A stretch of DNA of 6,095 bases from CAYNWK01 sp964400875. Its GTDB lineage: Bacteria; Chloroflexota; Anaerolineae; Anaerolineales; UBA4823. The stretch covers positions 1 to 6,095 of the forward strand of contig CAYNWK010000229.1 in assembly GCA_964400875.1 (NCBI GenBank), written 5' to 3'. Numbering within the stretch: position 1 is the first letter of the stretch; each line of letters begins with the position of its first letter. The notes beneath the pieces were generated by a model. That model was given only the letters and a program-made list of their open reading frames with translations. It was not told the origin of the DNA and did no database searches. Both the position numbers and the translations under genes were made by a program. Below are positions 1 to 6,000 of the stretch, in pieces.

Positions 1-87
1 AATCTAACCTATTCAGTGAACGAGCAACCGGACGTTTCTTCACCTGATCCCGCGCAATTGGAACGACATCTGGGAGGGATCTCACCC
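1..87 (+). other. left-edge segment upstream of the first dehydrogenase-like gene; open in the gene's frame
   Basis: The reading frame of the downstream gene has no stop codon from base 1, and a GTG at 16 could serve as a start adding 24 residues. The added residues are polar and Pro/Ser/Asp-rich, have no counterpart in the neighbouring paralog, and no Shine-Dalgarno precedes the GTG. I therefore read this as a leader region or the untranslated 5' flank, but a longer protein starting left of the window cannot be excluded. A second frame is open from base 3 to a TGA at 45-47 and could be the tail of an upstream gene; too little is present to say. No clear promoter is seen. Confidence 0.4.
72..78 (+). 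promoter_or_regulatory. Shine-Dalgarno GGGAGGG that fixes the start at ATG 88
   Basis: GGGAGGG lies 9 bases before ATG 88, a strong anti-16S match at normal spacing. It supports ATG 88 over the in-frame GTG 16. The protein that results begins in step with the second paralog: both place an Ile-Gly-Leu strand at residues 7-9. Confidence 0.75.
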
Positions 88-1212
88 ATGCGCCAACCCA
101 TCCGTATCGGACTCCCAAGAATGCACAAAGAACCCGGCGAAAGGCGAGATTTTTTGCCTCGCTTTGTCTCAAAACTAGCCTCGCCTGAGGCTCAAGTCGT
201 TTTGGAATACAGCTACGGTGCTGGAATGGGCCTCGTCGAAGACGACTACACGAAAGCTGCCGCTGGAGTGGAATTTGCCTCCTGGGAGGAGATTTACCAA
301 CAAGATTACGTGTTGGTTTTGCGCTGCCCTACGGAAGACGAGATCCGCTCGCTGCGTCCCGGCGCCTGTTTGATCTCCATGCTGCACTACCCCACCCGCC
401 CACAAAGAGTAGAGCTGCTGCGGTCCTTAGACCTGGAAGCGATCTCGCTGGATTCGGTCAAAGATGATTCTGGCAGGCGCGTGGTCGAGAACTTGCGCTC
501 GGTCGCCTGGAACGGGATCGAAGCCGCCTTTCGAGTATTACGTTCAACTTATCCTGCACCTGGGTTTGGCAGTACCGAGCGAGGACCTATTCAGGTGACC
601 TTGATGGGCGCCGGCGCCGTTGGCGCTAACGTTGTTCAAGCAGCCGTCCGTTACGGCGATGAAGCCGCCCGCCAGCGCATGGTTGCCCACGGCATCCCCG
701 GTGTGCAGGTCAACGTGGTGGACTTCGATATCACACCCTACGAGCCGATCATGCAGGATCTCTTAGGGAAAACCGACGTGCTGGTGGATGCCACCCAGCG
801 CCCCGATCCGAGCGTGCCGGTTATTCCCAACGCTTGGGTTGGATATCTGCCAAAGCACGCCGTGTTGTTGGATCTCTCGGTGGACCCCTACAACTGCGAC
901 AACCATCCCGCTTACATCAAAGGGATCGAGGGCATCCCCCAAGGAAATCTGGATAAATTCGCCTTCTCACCTCAGGATCCGGAATTCGATTTGCTCCCGC
1001 AATGCGTTGACACTACCCATCGGCGCCATACCGTTTCCTGCTACTCTTGGCCGGGGGTCTATCCAAAACAATGCATGGAAGTATATGGCCGCCAGATCGC
1101 TCCGTTGATGCGCGTCTTGATTTCCAGAGGTGGTGTGGATAACGTCAACCCACAAGGCAGCTACTTCGAGCGCGCCATCACTCGGGCGCGCTTATCCCTG
1201 TGGAATAATTAG
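88..1212 (+). CDS. alanine dehydrogenase / transhydrogenase-N superfamily protein, first of a tandem pair
   Basis: This 374-residue protein has the two-domain AlaDH/PNT layout, close to the ~370 residues of bacterial alanine dehydrogenase. The N-terminal domain (about 1-150) carries family landmarks aligned by eye: Arg20 in ERRDFLP (matches the substrate-binding Arg near residue 15 of AlaDH), LRCP 78-81 at the usual VKEP position, and His100 in SMLHYP (matches catalytic His96). The Rossmann domain has GAGAVG at 174-179, VVDFD at 210-214 and LDLSVD at 261-266, where Asp266 matches the AlaDH catalytic Asp. A conserved SCYSWPG (317-323) is near the C-terminus, where AlaDH has its Met-Pro-Gly motif. 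Arg79 replaces the expected catalytic Lys, so it is probably not a standard alanine dehydrogenase; an imine- or opine-type reductase related to saccharopine dehydrogenase or carboxyethylornithine synthase is possible. Cytoplasmic. ATG 88 is chosen for its Shine-Dalgarno and alignment with the paralog. Family call is firm, substrate unknown. Confidence 0.85.
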   Translation: MRQPIRIGLPRMHKEPGERRDFLPRFVSKLASPEAQVVLEYSYGAGMGLVEDDYTKAAAGVEFASWEEIYQQDYVLVLRCPTEDEIRSLRPGACLISMLHYPTRPQRVELLRSLDLEAISLDSVKDDSGRRVVENLRSVAWNGIEAAFRVLRSTYPAPGFGSTERGPIQVTLMGAGAVGANVVQAAVRYGDEAARQRMVAHGIPGVQVNVVDFDITPYEPIMQDLLGKTDVLVDATQRPDPSVPVIPNAWVGYLPKHAVLLDLSVDPYNCDNHPAYIKGIEGIPQGNLDKFAFSPQDPEFDLLPQCVDTTHRRHTVSCYSWPGVYPKQCMEVYGRQIAPLMRVLISRGGVDNVNPQGSYFERAITRARLSLWNN

Positions 1213-1228
1213 GACAGCTATAAATAGA

Positions 1229-2374
1229 ATGAACACACCGAAAACGATTGGCTTGCTGCGGATGCGGAAGGAAGCAGGGGAAAAGCGGGTGTTTTTACCT
1301 GAGTTTGCTCAATACCTGACAACCCTGGGCGCCACCGTTTACGTCGAAGAAGGATATGGTTCTCGTTCCGGCTTCACTTTTGATGATTACCGTCAGGGAA
1401 ACGAAGCCGTGCGTATGGGCTCGAGAGAGGCTGTTACCAAACAGGATGTCGTCCTGGTGCTGCGCTCGCCAAACCTGGATGAGTTCGACGAATTTCCGCC
1501 CGGGACGATTCTGATCTCGATGCTGCATTACCCCACGCGTCCAAAGAGGGTCAAGATCCTCGAAGACAGGCATATTAAAGGCATATCCCTGGACAGCATT
1601 GTGGACGACAACAACGTGCGCCTGGTAGAGAACATGCGCGCGGTCGCCTGGAACGGTTTGGAAGCCGCCTATGATGTGCTGGAAGAACGTTGGCCCGGCC
1701 TGAGGCGTCCCGATGATGAACCGATCCGCGGTTTGATCCTGGGCACGGGCATGGTTGGCAAACACGCAGTCGCTGCTACCGTGAAGATGGGGAACGTGAT
1801 CCGCAATAATGAGCATATCGAAGTCGGTGGACCGGGCGCGATAGCCCTCTCCACCGGGCGGAACCTGAGCTATCAGGCAGAAAGGATGGTTAATCTATTC
1901 AGCCAGGTCGATCTCTTGGTAGACGCCACGCAGCGCCGTGATCCATCCTTGCCCGTGGTGCCCAACGATTGGCTCGCCTCACTGCCGGAACATGCCGTAA
2001 TCGTCGATCTGGCAGTAGACCCCTACACGCTGGATGTGGACCCGCAGGTTGTGCGTGGTGTGGAAGGCATCCCCCAGGGAAACCTCGACCAGTACGTCTT
2101 CGAACCAGATGACCCTAAATGGGCTGATACTGTCCCCACATCCGTCCCCACGAATAATCGCCGCACGACTGTCTCGTGCTATTCGTGGCCGGGAATCCAT
2201 CCGGAAGCCTGCATGCGCCTTTACGCCCAGCAGCTCGAACCGATGATGAAGGTGTTGTTTGAAAAAGGGTATGAACAGCTCTCGCCTGAAGGCGACTATT
2301 TCGAACGCGCCCTGCACCGGGCAACGCTGAAAGCCTGGCTGGCTCTGGGGTCCTACGAGCTCAGGCCCAGGTGA
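1229..2374 (+). CDS. alanine dehydrogenase / transhydrogenase-N superfamily protein, second of a tandem pair
   Basis: This 381-residue paralog of the preceding gene starts 16 bases after its stop, so the two are probably co-transcribed. By hand count 77 of the first 151 residues are identical without a gap. It keeps Arg20 (EKRVFLP), LRSP 78-81 with Arg79 again in place of the AlaDH lysine, His100 in SMLHYP, the nucleotide-binding GTGMVG 172-177, LAVD 261-264 with Asp264, GIPQGNLD 280-287 and SCYSWPG 316-322. Where the first paralog has an acidic VVDFD after the second Rossmann strand, this one has ALSTGR (206-211), which lacks an acid and carries Arg; NADP(H) use is therefore possible, but this is inference. 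The frame is open further upstream to an ATG at 1130, but that would overlap the first gene by 83 bases and add 33 residues unlike the family; ATG 1229 matches the paralog start. The only Shine-Dalgarno candidate is AGGA at 1211-1214, rather far at 14 bases and overlapping the upstream stop, so translational coupling is likely. Reaction unknown. Confidence 0.85.
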   Translation: MNTPKTIGLLRMRKEAGEKRVFLPEFAQYLTTLGATVYVEEGYGSRSGFTFDDYRQGNEAVRMGSREAVTKQDVVLVLRSPNLDEFDEFPPGTILISMLHYPTRPKRVKILEDRHIKGISLDSIVDDNNVRLVENMRAVAWNGLEAAYDVLEERWPGLRRPDDEPIRGLILGTGMVGKHAVAATVKMGNVIRNNEHIEVGGPGAIALSTGRNLSYQAERMVNLFSQVDLLVDATQRRDPSLPVVPNDWLASLPEHAVIVDLAVDPYTLDVDPQVVRGVEGIPQGNLDQYVFEPDDPKWADTVPTSVPTNNRRTTVSCYSWPGIHPEACMRLYAQQLEPMMKVLFEKGYEQLSPEGDYFERALHRATLKAWLALGSYELRPR

Positions 2375-2500
2375 AATGTCAGCGCATGAAAGGCTGATCG
2401 GTACTCAAGCGAAAAGCCATTAGTCCGGTATTCACCTGGGGGTCATTAAGCGAGCAATATCGGCAAATCCGTTTTTTCCCCTGAGTAAGAATTTAATTTA
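2375..2500. other. convergent intergenic region, no convincing terminator
   Basis: These 126 bases separate the end of the dehydrogenase pair from the end of the opposing lipoprotein gene. The best terminator-like element for the + strand is CGG-CAAAT-CCG at 2461-2471 followed by six T at 2472-2477, but a three-pair stem is too weak to rely on. The AT-rich stretch at 2484-2504 contains a short TTAAT-TT-ATTAA inverted repeat. No gene is seen. Confidence 0.4.
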
Positions 2501-3337
2501 TTAAGGCGTGAGCAGCAGCATCGGGTCAAAGTGGCGGTACACCCCGCTGGTGCGCCACAATTCGTATGTCTCCAGTTCTTCAATGGTTGCGCGGGTGTCG
2601 TAGTAGCGCATGCTCTCGAATACCGACCCGGCAGGGCCCAGGCGCATTTCTATGTGCAGGTGGGGGATATCGGTGTTGCCGCTCAGCCCGACCTCGCCGA
2701 GCGCCTGGCAGGCTTCCGCGCTGTCCCCTAAACTGACTTGGGGCGCTTCGTTCATGTGGGCGTAGAGCACGTATAGCGACTCATCCAACCCTGGTTCCAG
2801 CGGCGCGAGCCTGCTGGATAATCCAGCCGGCAGCGCATCCAGCGAAGTCTCGATCATCACCATATTGCCATAAGGAAACAGGTCGGTGAGCACGCTGGCG
2901 ACCACCCCTGGGAAAACGGACTGCACCGGCTCGCCCAGCATGCTGTCGCGATCTTGATAATGGTAATAAGCGAAATCCACGCCATGGTGCCGCTCTTCGC
3001 GTCCGGGCCGCGGCGGGTTATACGGGTCGCCGATGATTTGTTCGAGCTCCTCCAATGGGTGCAGTGCCAGAGGTGAACACATGTCCGGCGGGGGTGGAGT
3101 CGCGGTCTGCGTGGGAGGCACCACCGCAGTGGCGCGTGGTTGCGTAGCTTTAGTTTCGAGAGGGATTTCTGTGGGCGCCGTAGGAGTCGGTTCGGTCAGT
3201 CCGACCTCATCGAGGGACGCGCTGCCCGCCTCATCAGGCACCAGCGCGCTGGCTGAACCAAGTGCCGGCTGGGAAGGCGTGCAGGCGATCGCCAAAATCA
3301 GGAGAAGAATTAAACCGGAGGCCGACCAAAATCGCAT
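2501..3337 (-). CDS. M23-family (LytM/lysostaphin-like) metallopeptidase lipoprotein
   Basis: This 278-residue protein is probably exported and lipid-anchored on the outside of the cytoplasmic membrane. Residues 1-19 form a short lipoprotein signal: Arg2, a Leu/Ile-rich core at 9-15, then AIAC with Cys19 as lipid attachment site. Residues 20-85 are a low-complexity Thr/Pro/Ala/Glu-rich linker ending in TATPPPP, likely a wall- or surface-spanning spacer. The peptidase domain covers about 110-235. It has all M23 landmarks: HHGVD 117-121 (His117 and Asp121 as zinc ligands), YAHM 192-195 (His194) and HLH 226-228 (His226 catalytic, His228 zinc ligand). It is thus expected to be active, most likely on peptide crosslinks of peptidoglycan or on a surface peptide. 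Cys87 and Cys210 could form a disulfide. The start gives a perfect signal peptide, has no Shine-Dalgarno, and sits 7 bases after a TATAAT, suggesting a leaderless mRNA. It is divergent from the ABC exporter operon. True substrate unknown. Confidence 0.88.
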   Translation of the reverse strand: MRFWSASGLILLLILAIACTPSQPALGSASALVPDEAGSASLDEVGLTEPTPTAPTEIPLETKATQPRATAVVPPTQTATPPPPDMCSPLALHPLEELEQIIGDPYNPPRPGREERHHGVDFAYYHYQDRDSMLGEPVQSVFPGVVASVLTDLFPYGNMVMIETSLDALPAGLSSRLAPLEPGLDESLYVLYAHMNEAPQVSLGDSAEACQALGEVGLSGNTDIPHLHIEMRLGPAGSVFESMRYYDTRATIEELETYELWRTSGVYRHFDPMLLLTP

Positions 3338-3344
3338 CAGAATG

Positions 3345-3352
3345 ATTATAAT
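3345..3352. promoter_or_regulatory. palindromic -10 element ATTATAAT, candidate bidirectional promoter
   Basis: ATTATAAT is its own reverse complement, so it gives TATAAT on the + strand at 3347-3352 and on the - strand at 3345-3350. It lies in the 74-base gap between the divergent lipoprotein and ABC genes. Predicted + transcription would start near 3359-3360 and leave a leader of about 52 bases; - transcription would start at or next to the lipoprotein ATG. The -35 regions are weak on both sides: CCGACC at 3322-3327 with a 19-base spacer on +, and TTCTCA (3366-3371) with a 15-base spacer on -. No operator repeat is evident. Confidence 0.55.
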
Positions 3353-3401
3353 TCAGCATTGTTACTGAGAACGGGAACATACGTCAATCGATCATTCATG
3401 C

Positions 3402-3405
3402 AGGA
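3402..3405 (+). promoter_or_regulatory. Shine-Dalgarno AGGA for the ABC ATPase gene
   Basis: AGGA precedes ATG 3412 by 6 bases and supports that start. Confidence 0.65.
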
Positions 3406-3411
3406 AAAACT

Positions 3412-4182
3412 ATGTCCACCAACCACGCCTTAATCGACGCCAATCAGCTAACCAAGCGCTATGGCGAGAAGACCGCCATCCAGAATGTGACCTTCGCCGT
3501 CGAACCCGGAGAGATCTTCGGCTTCTTAGGCCCTAATGGCGCCGGCAAGACCACCACTATCAAGATCATCGCCGGCTTGCTGCATCCGACTTCAGGCAGC
3601 GTTAACGTCGCCGGGTACGATGTCCTCAAACAACCTCTGCAGGCCAAAGCGGCTAACGGGTATGTACCCGACACGCCAAACCTGTACGCCAAGCTCACGG
3701 GCAGGGAGCTGCTGCGTTTCGTTTCAGATCTATACGTGATCGACCCGCACAAAATCCCAGCGCGCATCGAGGAATTGCTGCGCTTGTTCGACCTGACCGA
3801 GGTTGGGGACGATACGATCGATTCGTACAGCCACGGCATGCAGCAGAAGATCGCCCTGGCAGCCGCACTGGTGCACGATCCCAAAGTGCTGATCCTGGAC
3901 GAACCGACCGTCGGGCTGGATCCCAAGTCGGCCCGCCTGATCAAAGACATCTTGCGCCAGCTGGCCGACCGCGGCTCAGCGGTCTTCCTCTCCACCCATA
4001 TCCTCGAGATCGCCGAGCGGATGTGCGACCGCATCGGAATCATCAACAAGGGCGAGCTGATCGCCATCGGCACGATGGACGAGCTGCGCGCCATGGGCAA
4101 AGGCGAGACTAGCCTGGAGGACATCTTCTTGAACCTGACCGGCGGCGCCGAATACGCTGAGATCGCCAACGTGCTGCGCTGA
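3412..4182 (+). CDS. ABC transporter ATP-binding protein (CcmA/ABC-2-type exporter class)
   Basis: This 256-residue cytoplasmic ATPase powers the membrane permease encoded directly downstream. It is a single, full-length nucleotide-binding domain. Visible motifs in order are an A-loop Tyr17 (KRYG), Walker A GPNGAGKTT 40-48, a Q-loop region YVPD 84-87 followed by NLY, signature YSHGMQQK 139-146, Walker B VLILDEP 159-165 (Asp163, catalytic Glu164), D-loop GLD 168-170 and switch His196 in STHIL. The signature is a SHGMQQ variant of LSGGQ and the Q-loop position holds Asp87, both features of the multidrug/exporter-like CcmA group rather than importers. The C-terminal SLEDIFLNLTGG is the usual exporter-ATPase tail. 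Its stop overlaps the permease start by one base (TGATG at 4180-4184), indicating an operon with translational coupling. Probably transcribed from the shared divergent promoter region at 3345-3352. Function as ATPase is secure; the substrate is not known. Confidence 0.95.
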   Translation: MSTNHALIDANQLTKRYGEKTAIQNVTFAVEPGEIFGFLGPNGAGKTTTIKIIAGLLHPTSGSVNVAGYDVLKQPLQAKAANGYVPDTPNLYAKLTGRELLRFVSDLYVIDPHKIPARIEELLRLFDLTEVGDDTIDSYSHGMQQKIALAAALVHDPKVLILDEPTVGLDPKSARLIKDILRQLADRGSAVFLSTHILEIAERMCDRIGIINKGELIAIGTMDELRAMGKGETSLEDIFLNLTGGAEYAEIANVLR

Positions 4183-5948
4183 TGGCTGCCACGACCGCGA
4201 ATTTCGATTCCGCAGGTTTTCTCTGGCGCTCGGTCTGGAAGCTGCTGCGCTTGAGGCTGGTCATCTGGTACGGCGCCTTCCGCCGCGCCCGGCTGCGCAG
4301 GAAGCTCGGCATCATCTTCCTGGTTCTCCTCACCATCGGTGGATTGGCCTTCGCCTTCGTCCTGAGCTGGCTGCTGTTAGGTTTTTTGCGTTCGCCTGAG
4401 TTGGCTCAGGTCGCCGGGGATCTCCAGATCTTGCTGGATTCCATTCCTGTATTGATCGTCGCCGCGGCCTTCTTCGGCGTTTTGCTGACCAGCTTCGGCT
4501 TGCTGCTCCAGGCGCTGTACCTGGCGGGGGACATGGACTTTCTGTTGAGCACGCCGGTGCCGATCCGCGCCGTCTTCCTTGCAAAACTTCTCCAGGCGAT
4601 CCTGCCCAATTTCAGTCTTATTTTATTCTTCGCGCTGCCGGTGCTCTTCGGCCTGGGCGCTTCTCAAGGGTATTCGATCCTGTACTACCCGCTTGCGCTG
4701 GTGTTGTTCGCCGCTTTAGCCCTCGCCGCTGCGGGGATCTCCAGCCTGCTGGTGATGCTGATCGTGCGCGTCTTCCCAGCCCGGCGGGTTGCCGAAGTGC
4801 TGGGTTTATTCGTCGGGCTGATCTCGATCATCTGCTCCCAATCCGGGCAGCTGGCCAACACGGAAAATATATCAGGTCAGGATGCCGCTCGGGCGTTGAA
4901 CGCCCTCGGCCGTCTCAATCAGCCCTGGTCTCCGCTGTCCTGGGCTGGGAGAGGTCTGGTCGCCATCGGCGAAGGGCATTGGCTGGCCGGGTTGGGTCTC
5001 TTTCTGCTGACGGTGGTCCTCGCCGGGGGTATCTTCTTCCTATCGCTGGGCTTGGTTGAGCGCTGGTACTTCATCGGCTGGTCGAACGTGCAGGTCAGCG
5101 CGCGGAAAAAGAAAACATCCCGCCAGGAAAGCCGCAGGGCAGTCCGCGCCAACCCGTTCACCCGCCTGGCCGAGCGCCTGATCTCTCCCGTCGTGCGCGC
5201 CATCATGGTCAAGGATTTCCTGGTTTTACGGCGCGACCTGCGTAACCTGTCCCACCTGATCACCCCCTTCATCTTTGGAATCATCTACGCATTCACGCTG
5301 CTCCGGGGCGGTGGGTATACCCCCTCCGGCAGCGGTAATGCACCGGTGTGGGTTCAGCAGGTCCTGGAAAACCTGGCGGTGTACTCCAACGTCGGTATTT
5401 CACTCTTCGTCGGCTGGTCGCTGCTCTCCAGGTTAGCCGCCATGGGCTTCTCCCAGGAGGGTCAAAGTTACTGGATGCTGAAAGCGGCGCCTGCCAGCAC
5501 CCGCCAGCTGTTGAACGCCAAGTTTTTAGTCGCCTACCTCCCCGCGCTGGTTATCGGCTGGGCGTTCTTGCTGGCGATCTCGTTCCTCCAGGGCGCTTCG
5601 CTGACGACCACGCTCTTCAGCATGGTCGTCGTGGCCTTCTGCGACGCGGGGGTCACCGGTTTCAACCTTGCTTTTGGCATCGTCGGAGCAAAATTTGATT
5701 GGGTAGATCCGCGCCGCATGTCAGCCGGTGGCGCGGGGTGTTTGGGAGCGTTGGGAGGCGGGATCTTCCTGGTCATCAGCCTGACGCTGTTCTTCGGCCC
5801 GCCGGTGCTCTTAGGCTTGCTCGGGATTGGCGAAGCAGCCGGCAATGCAGTCGGGTTAGTTCTGGGAGGCGGGCTAAGCCTGGCCTGTGCAGTGGTGCCG
5901 CTCTGGCTGGTGCGCGAGCGGGTGCCGCTGCTGGCCGAGCCGGCCTAG
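4182..5948 (+). CDS. ABC exporter permease, large ~12-TM putative ABC-2-type protein
   Basis: This 588-residue integral membrane protein is the partner of the preceding ATPase. After a basic cytoplasmic N-terminus (to about residue 42), hydrophobic stretches fall near 42-68, 88-114, 142-160, 165-196, 203-218, 266-291, 357-375, 396-418, 447-469, 474-500, 518-546 and 552-577, roughly twelve in all. A charged loop at 300-350, rich in Lys and Arg, separates two halves. Each half has a similar element: LLSTPVPIRAVFLAKLL (121-137) and MLKAAPASTRQLLNAKFL (432-449), fitting the Ser-Pro...Arg...Lys coupling segment common in ABC-2-type exporters. GAKFDWVDPRRM (502-513) is a further likely conserved site. 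The length suits a fused, duplicated permease rather than a ~250-residue half. Start ATG overlaps the ATPase stop; no strong Shine-Dalgarno is seen, so reinitiation is likely. Best match by memory is the putative ABC-2-type exporter family; substrate unknown, and drug, peptide or lipid export are all possible. Confidence 0.88.
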   Translation: MAATTANFDSAGFLWRSVWKLLRLRLVIWYGAFRRARLRRKLGIIFLVLLTIGGLAFAFVLSWLLLGFLRSPELAQVAGDLQILLDSIPVLIVAAAFFGVLLTSFGLLLQALYLAGDMDFLLSTPVPIRAVFLAKLLQAILPNFSLILFFALPVLFGLGASQGYSILYYPLALVLFAALALAAAGISSLLVMLIVRVFPARRVAEVLGLFVGLISIICSQSGQLANTENISGQDAARALNALGRLNQPWSPLSWAGRGLVAIGEGHWLAGLGLFLLTVVLAGGIFFLSLGLVERWYFIGWSNVQVSARKKKTSRQESRRAVRANPFTRLAERLISPVVRAIMVKDFLVLRRDLRNLSHLITPFIFGIIYAFTLLRGGGYTPSGSGNAPVWVQQVLENLAVYSNVGISLFVGWSLLSRLAAMGFSQEGQSYWMLKAAPASTRQLLNAKFLVAYLPALVIGWAFLLAISFLQGASLTTTLFSMVVVAFCDAGVTGFNLAFGIVGAKFDWVDPRRMSAGGAGCLGALGGGIFLVISLTLFFGPPVLLGLLGIGEAAGNAVGLVLGGGLSLACAVVPLWLVRERVPLLAEPA

Positions 5949-5960
5949 TTTCGACAGGGG

Positions 5961-5989
5961 TTGCCAGAAGAAGGCTTACGCGCTATAAT
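5961..5989 (+). promoter_or_regulatory. sigma70-type promoter of the tRNA-Pro gene
   Basis: TTGCCA at 5961-5966 (one mismatch to TTGACA) and a perfect TATAAT at 5984-5989 are separated by exactly 17 bases. Transcription should begin around 5996-5998, only three to five bases before the mature tRNA. The -35 starts 12 bases after the permease stop, with no terminator between them, so read-through from the exporter operon could also reach the tRNA. Confidence 0.85.
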
Positions 5990-6000
5990 CCCCTCGGGTT

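Noticed and set aside
1130..1228. Upstream in-frame extension of the second dehydrogenase-like gene to an ATG at 1130
   Set aside because: It overlaps the end of the first gene by 83 bases, adds 33 residues that resemble no family N-terminus, and ATG 1229 matches the start of the paralog exactly.
371..1541. Near-identical DNA stretches in the two dehydrogenase genes, for example around 371-400 and 1512-1541
   Set aside because: They fall at the same codons in both genes (constant offset of 1141) and reflect conserved protein motifs of paralogs, so they are not a separate repeat element.
1295..1816. 173-residue open frame antisense to the second dehydrogenase-like gene
   Set aside because: It lies fully within a confident coding region and looks like a shadow frame, with no family resemblance.
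2461..2477. CGG-CAAAT-CCG hairpin followed by six T, a possible terminator of the dehydrogenase pair
   Set aside because: A three-base-pair stem is too short to call as an intrinsic terminator; kept only as a remark in the intergenic entry.
3398..3433. 11-codon upstream reading frame starting at ATG 3398 and overlapping the ABC ATPase start
   Set aside because: There is no Shine-Dalgarno for it, and AGGA at 3402-3405 is correctly placed for ATG 3412 and lies inside the mini-frame.
3459..4169. 236-residue open frame antisense to the ABC ATPase
   Set aside because: It runs opposite to a gene with every ABC motif, is rich in Ser and Arg as expected for a complementary-strand shadow, and has no recognisable domain or ribosome site.
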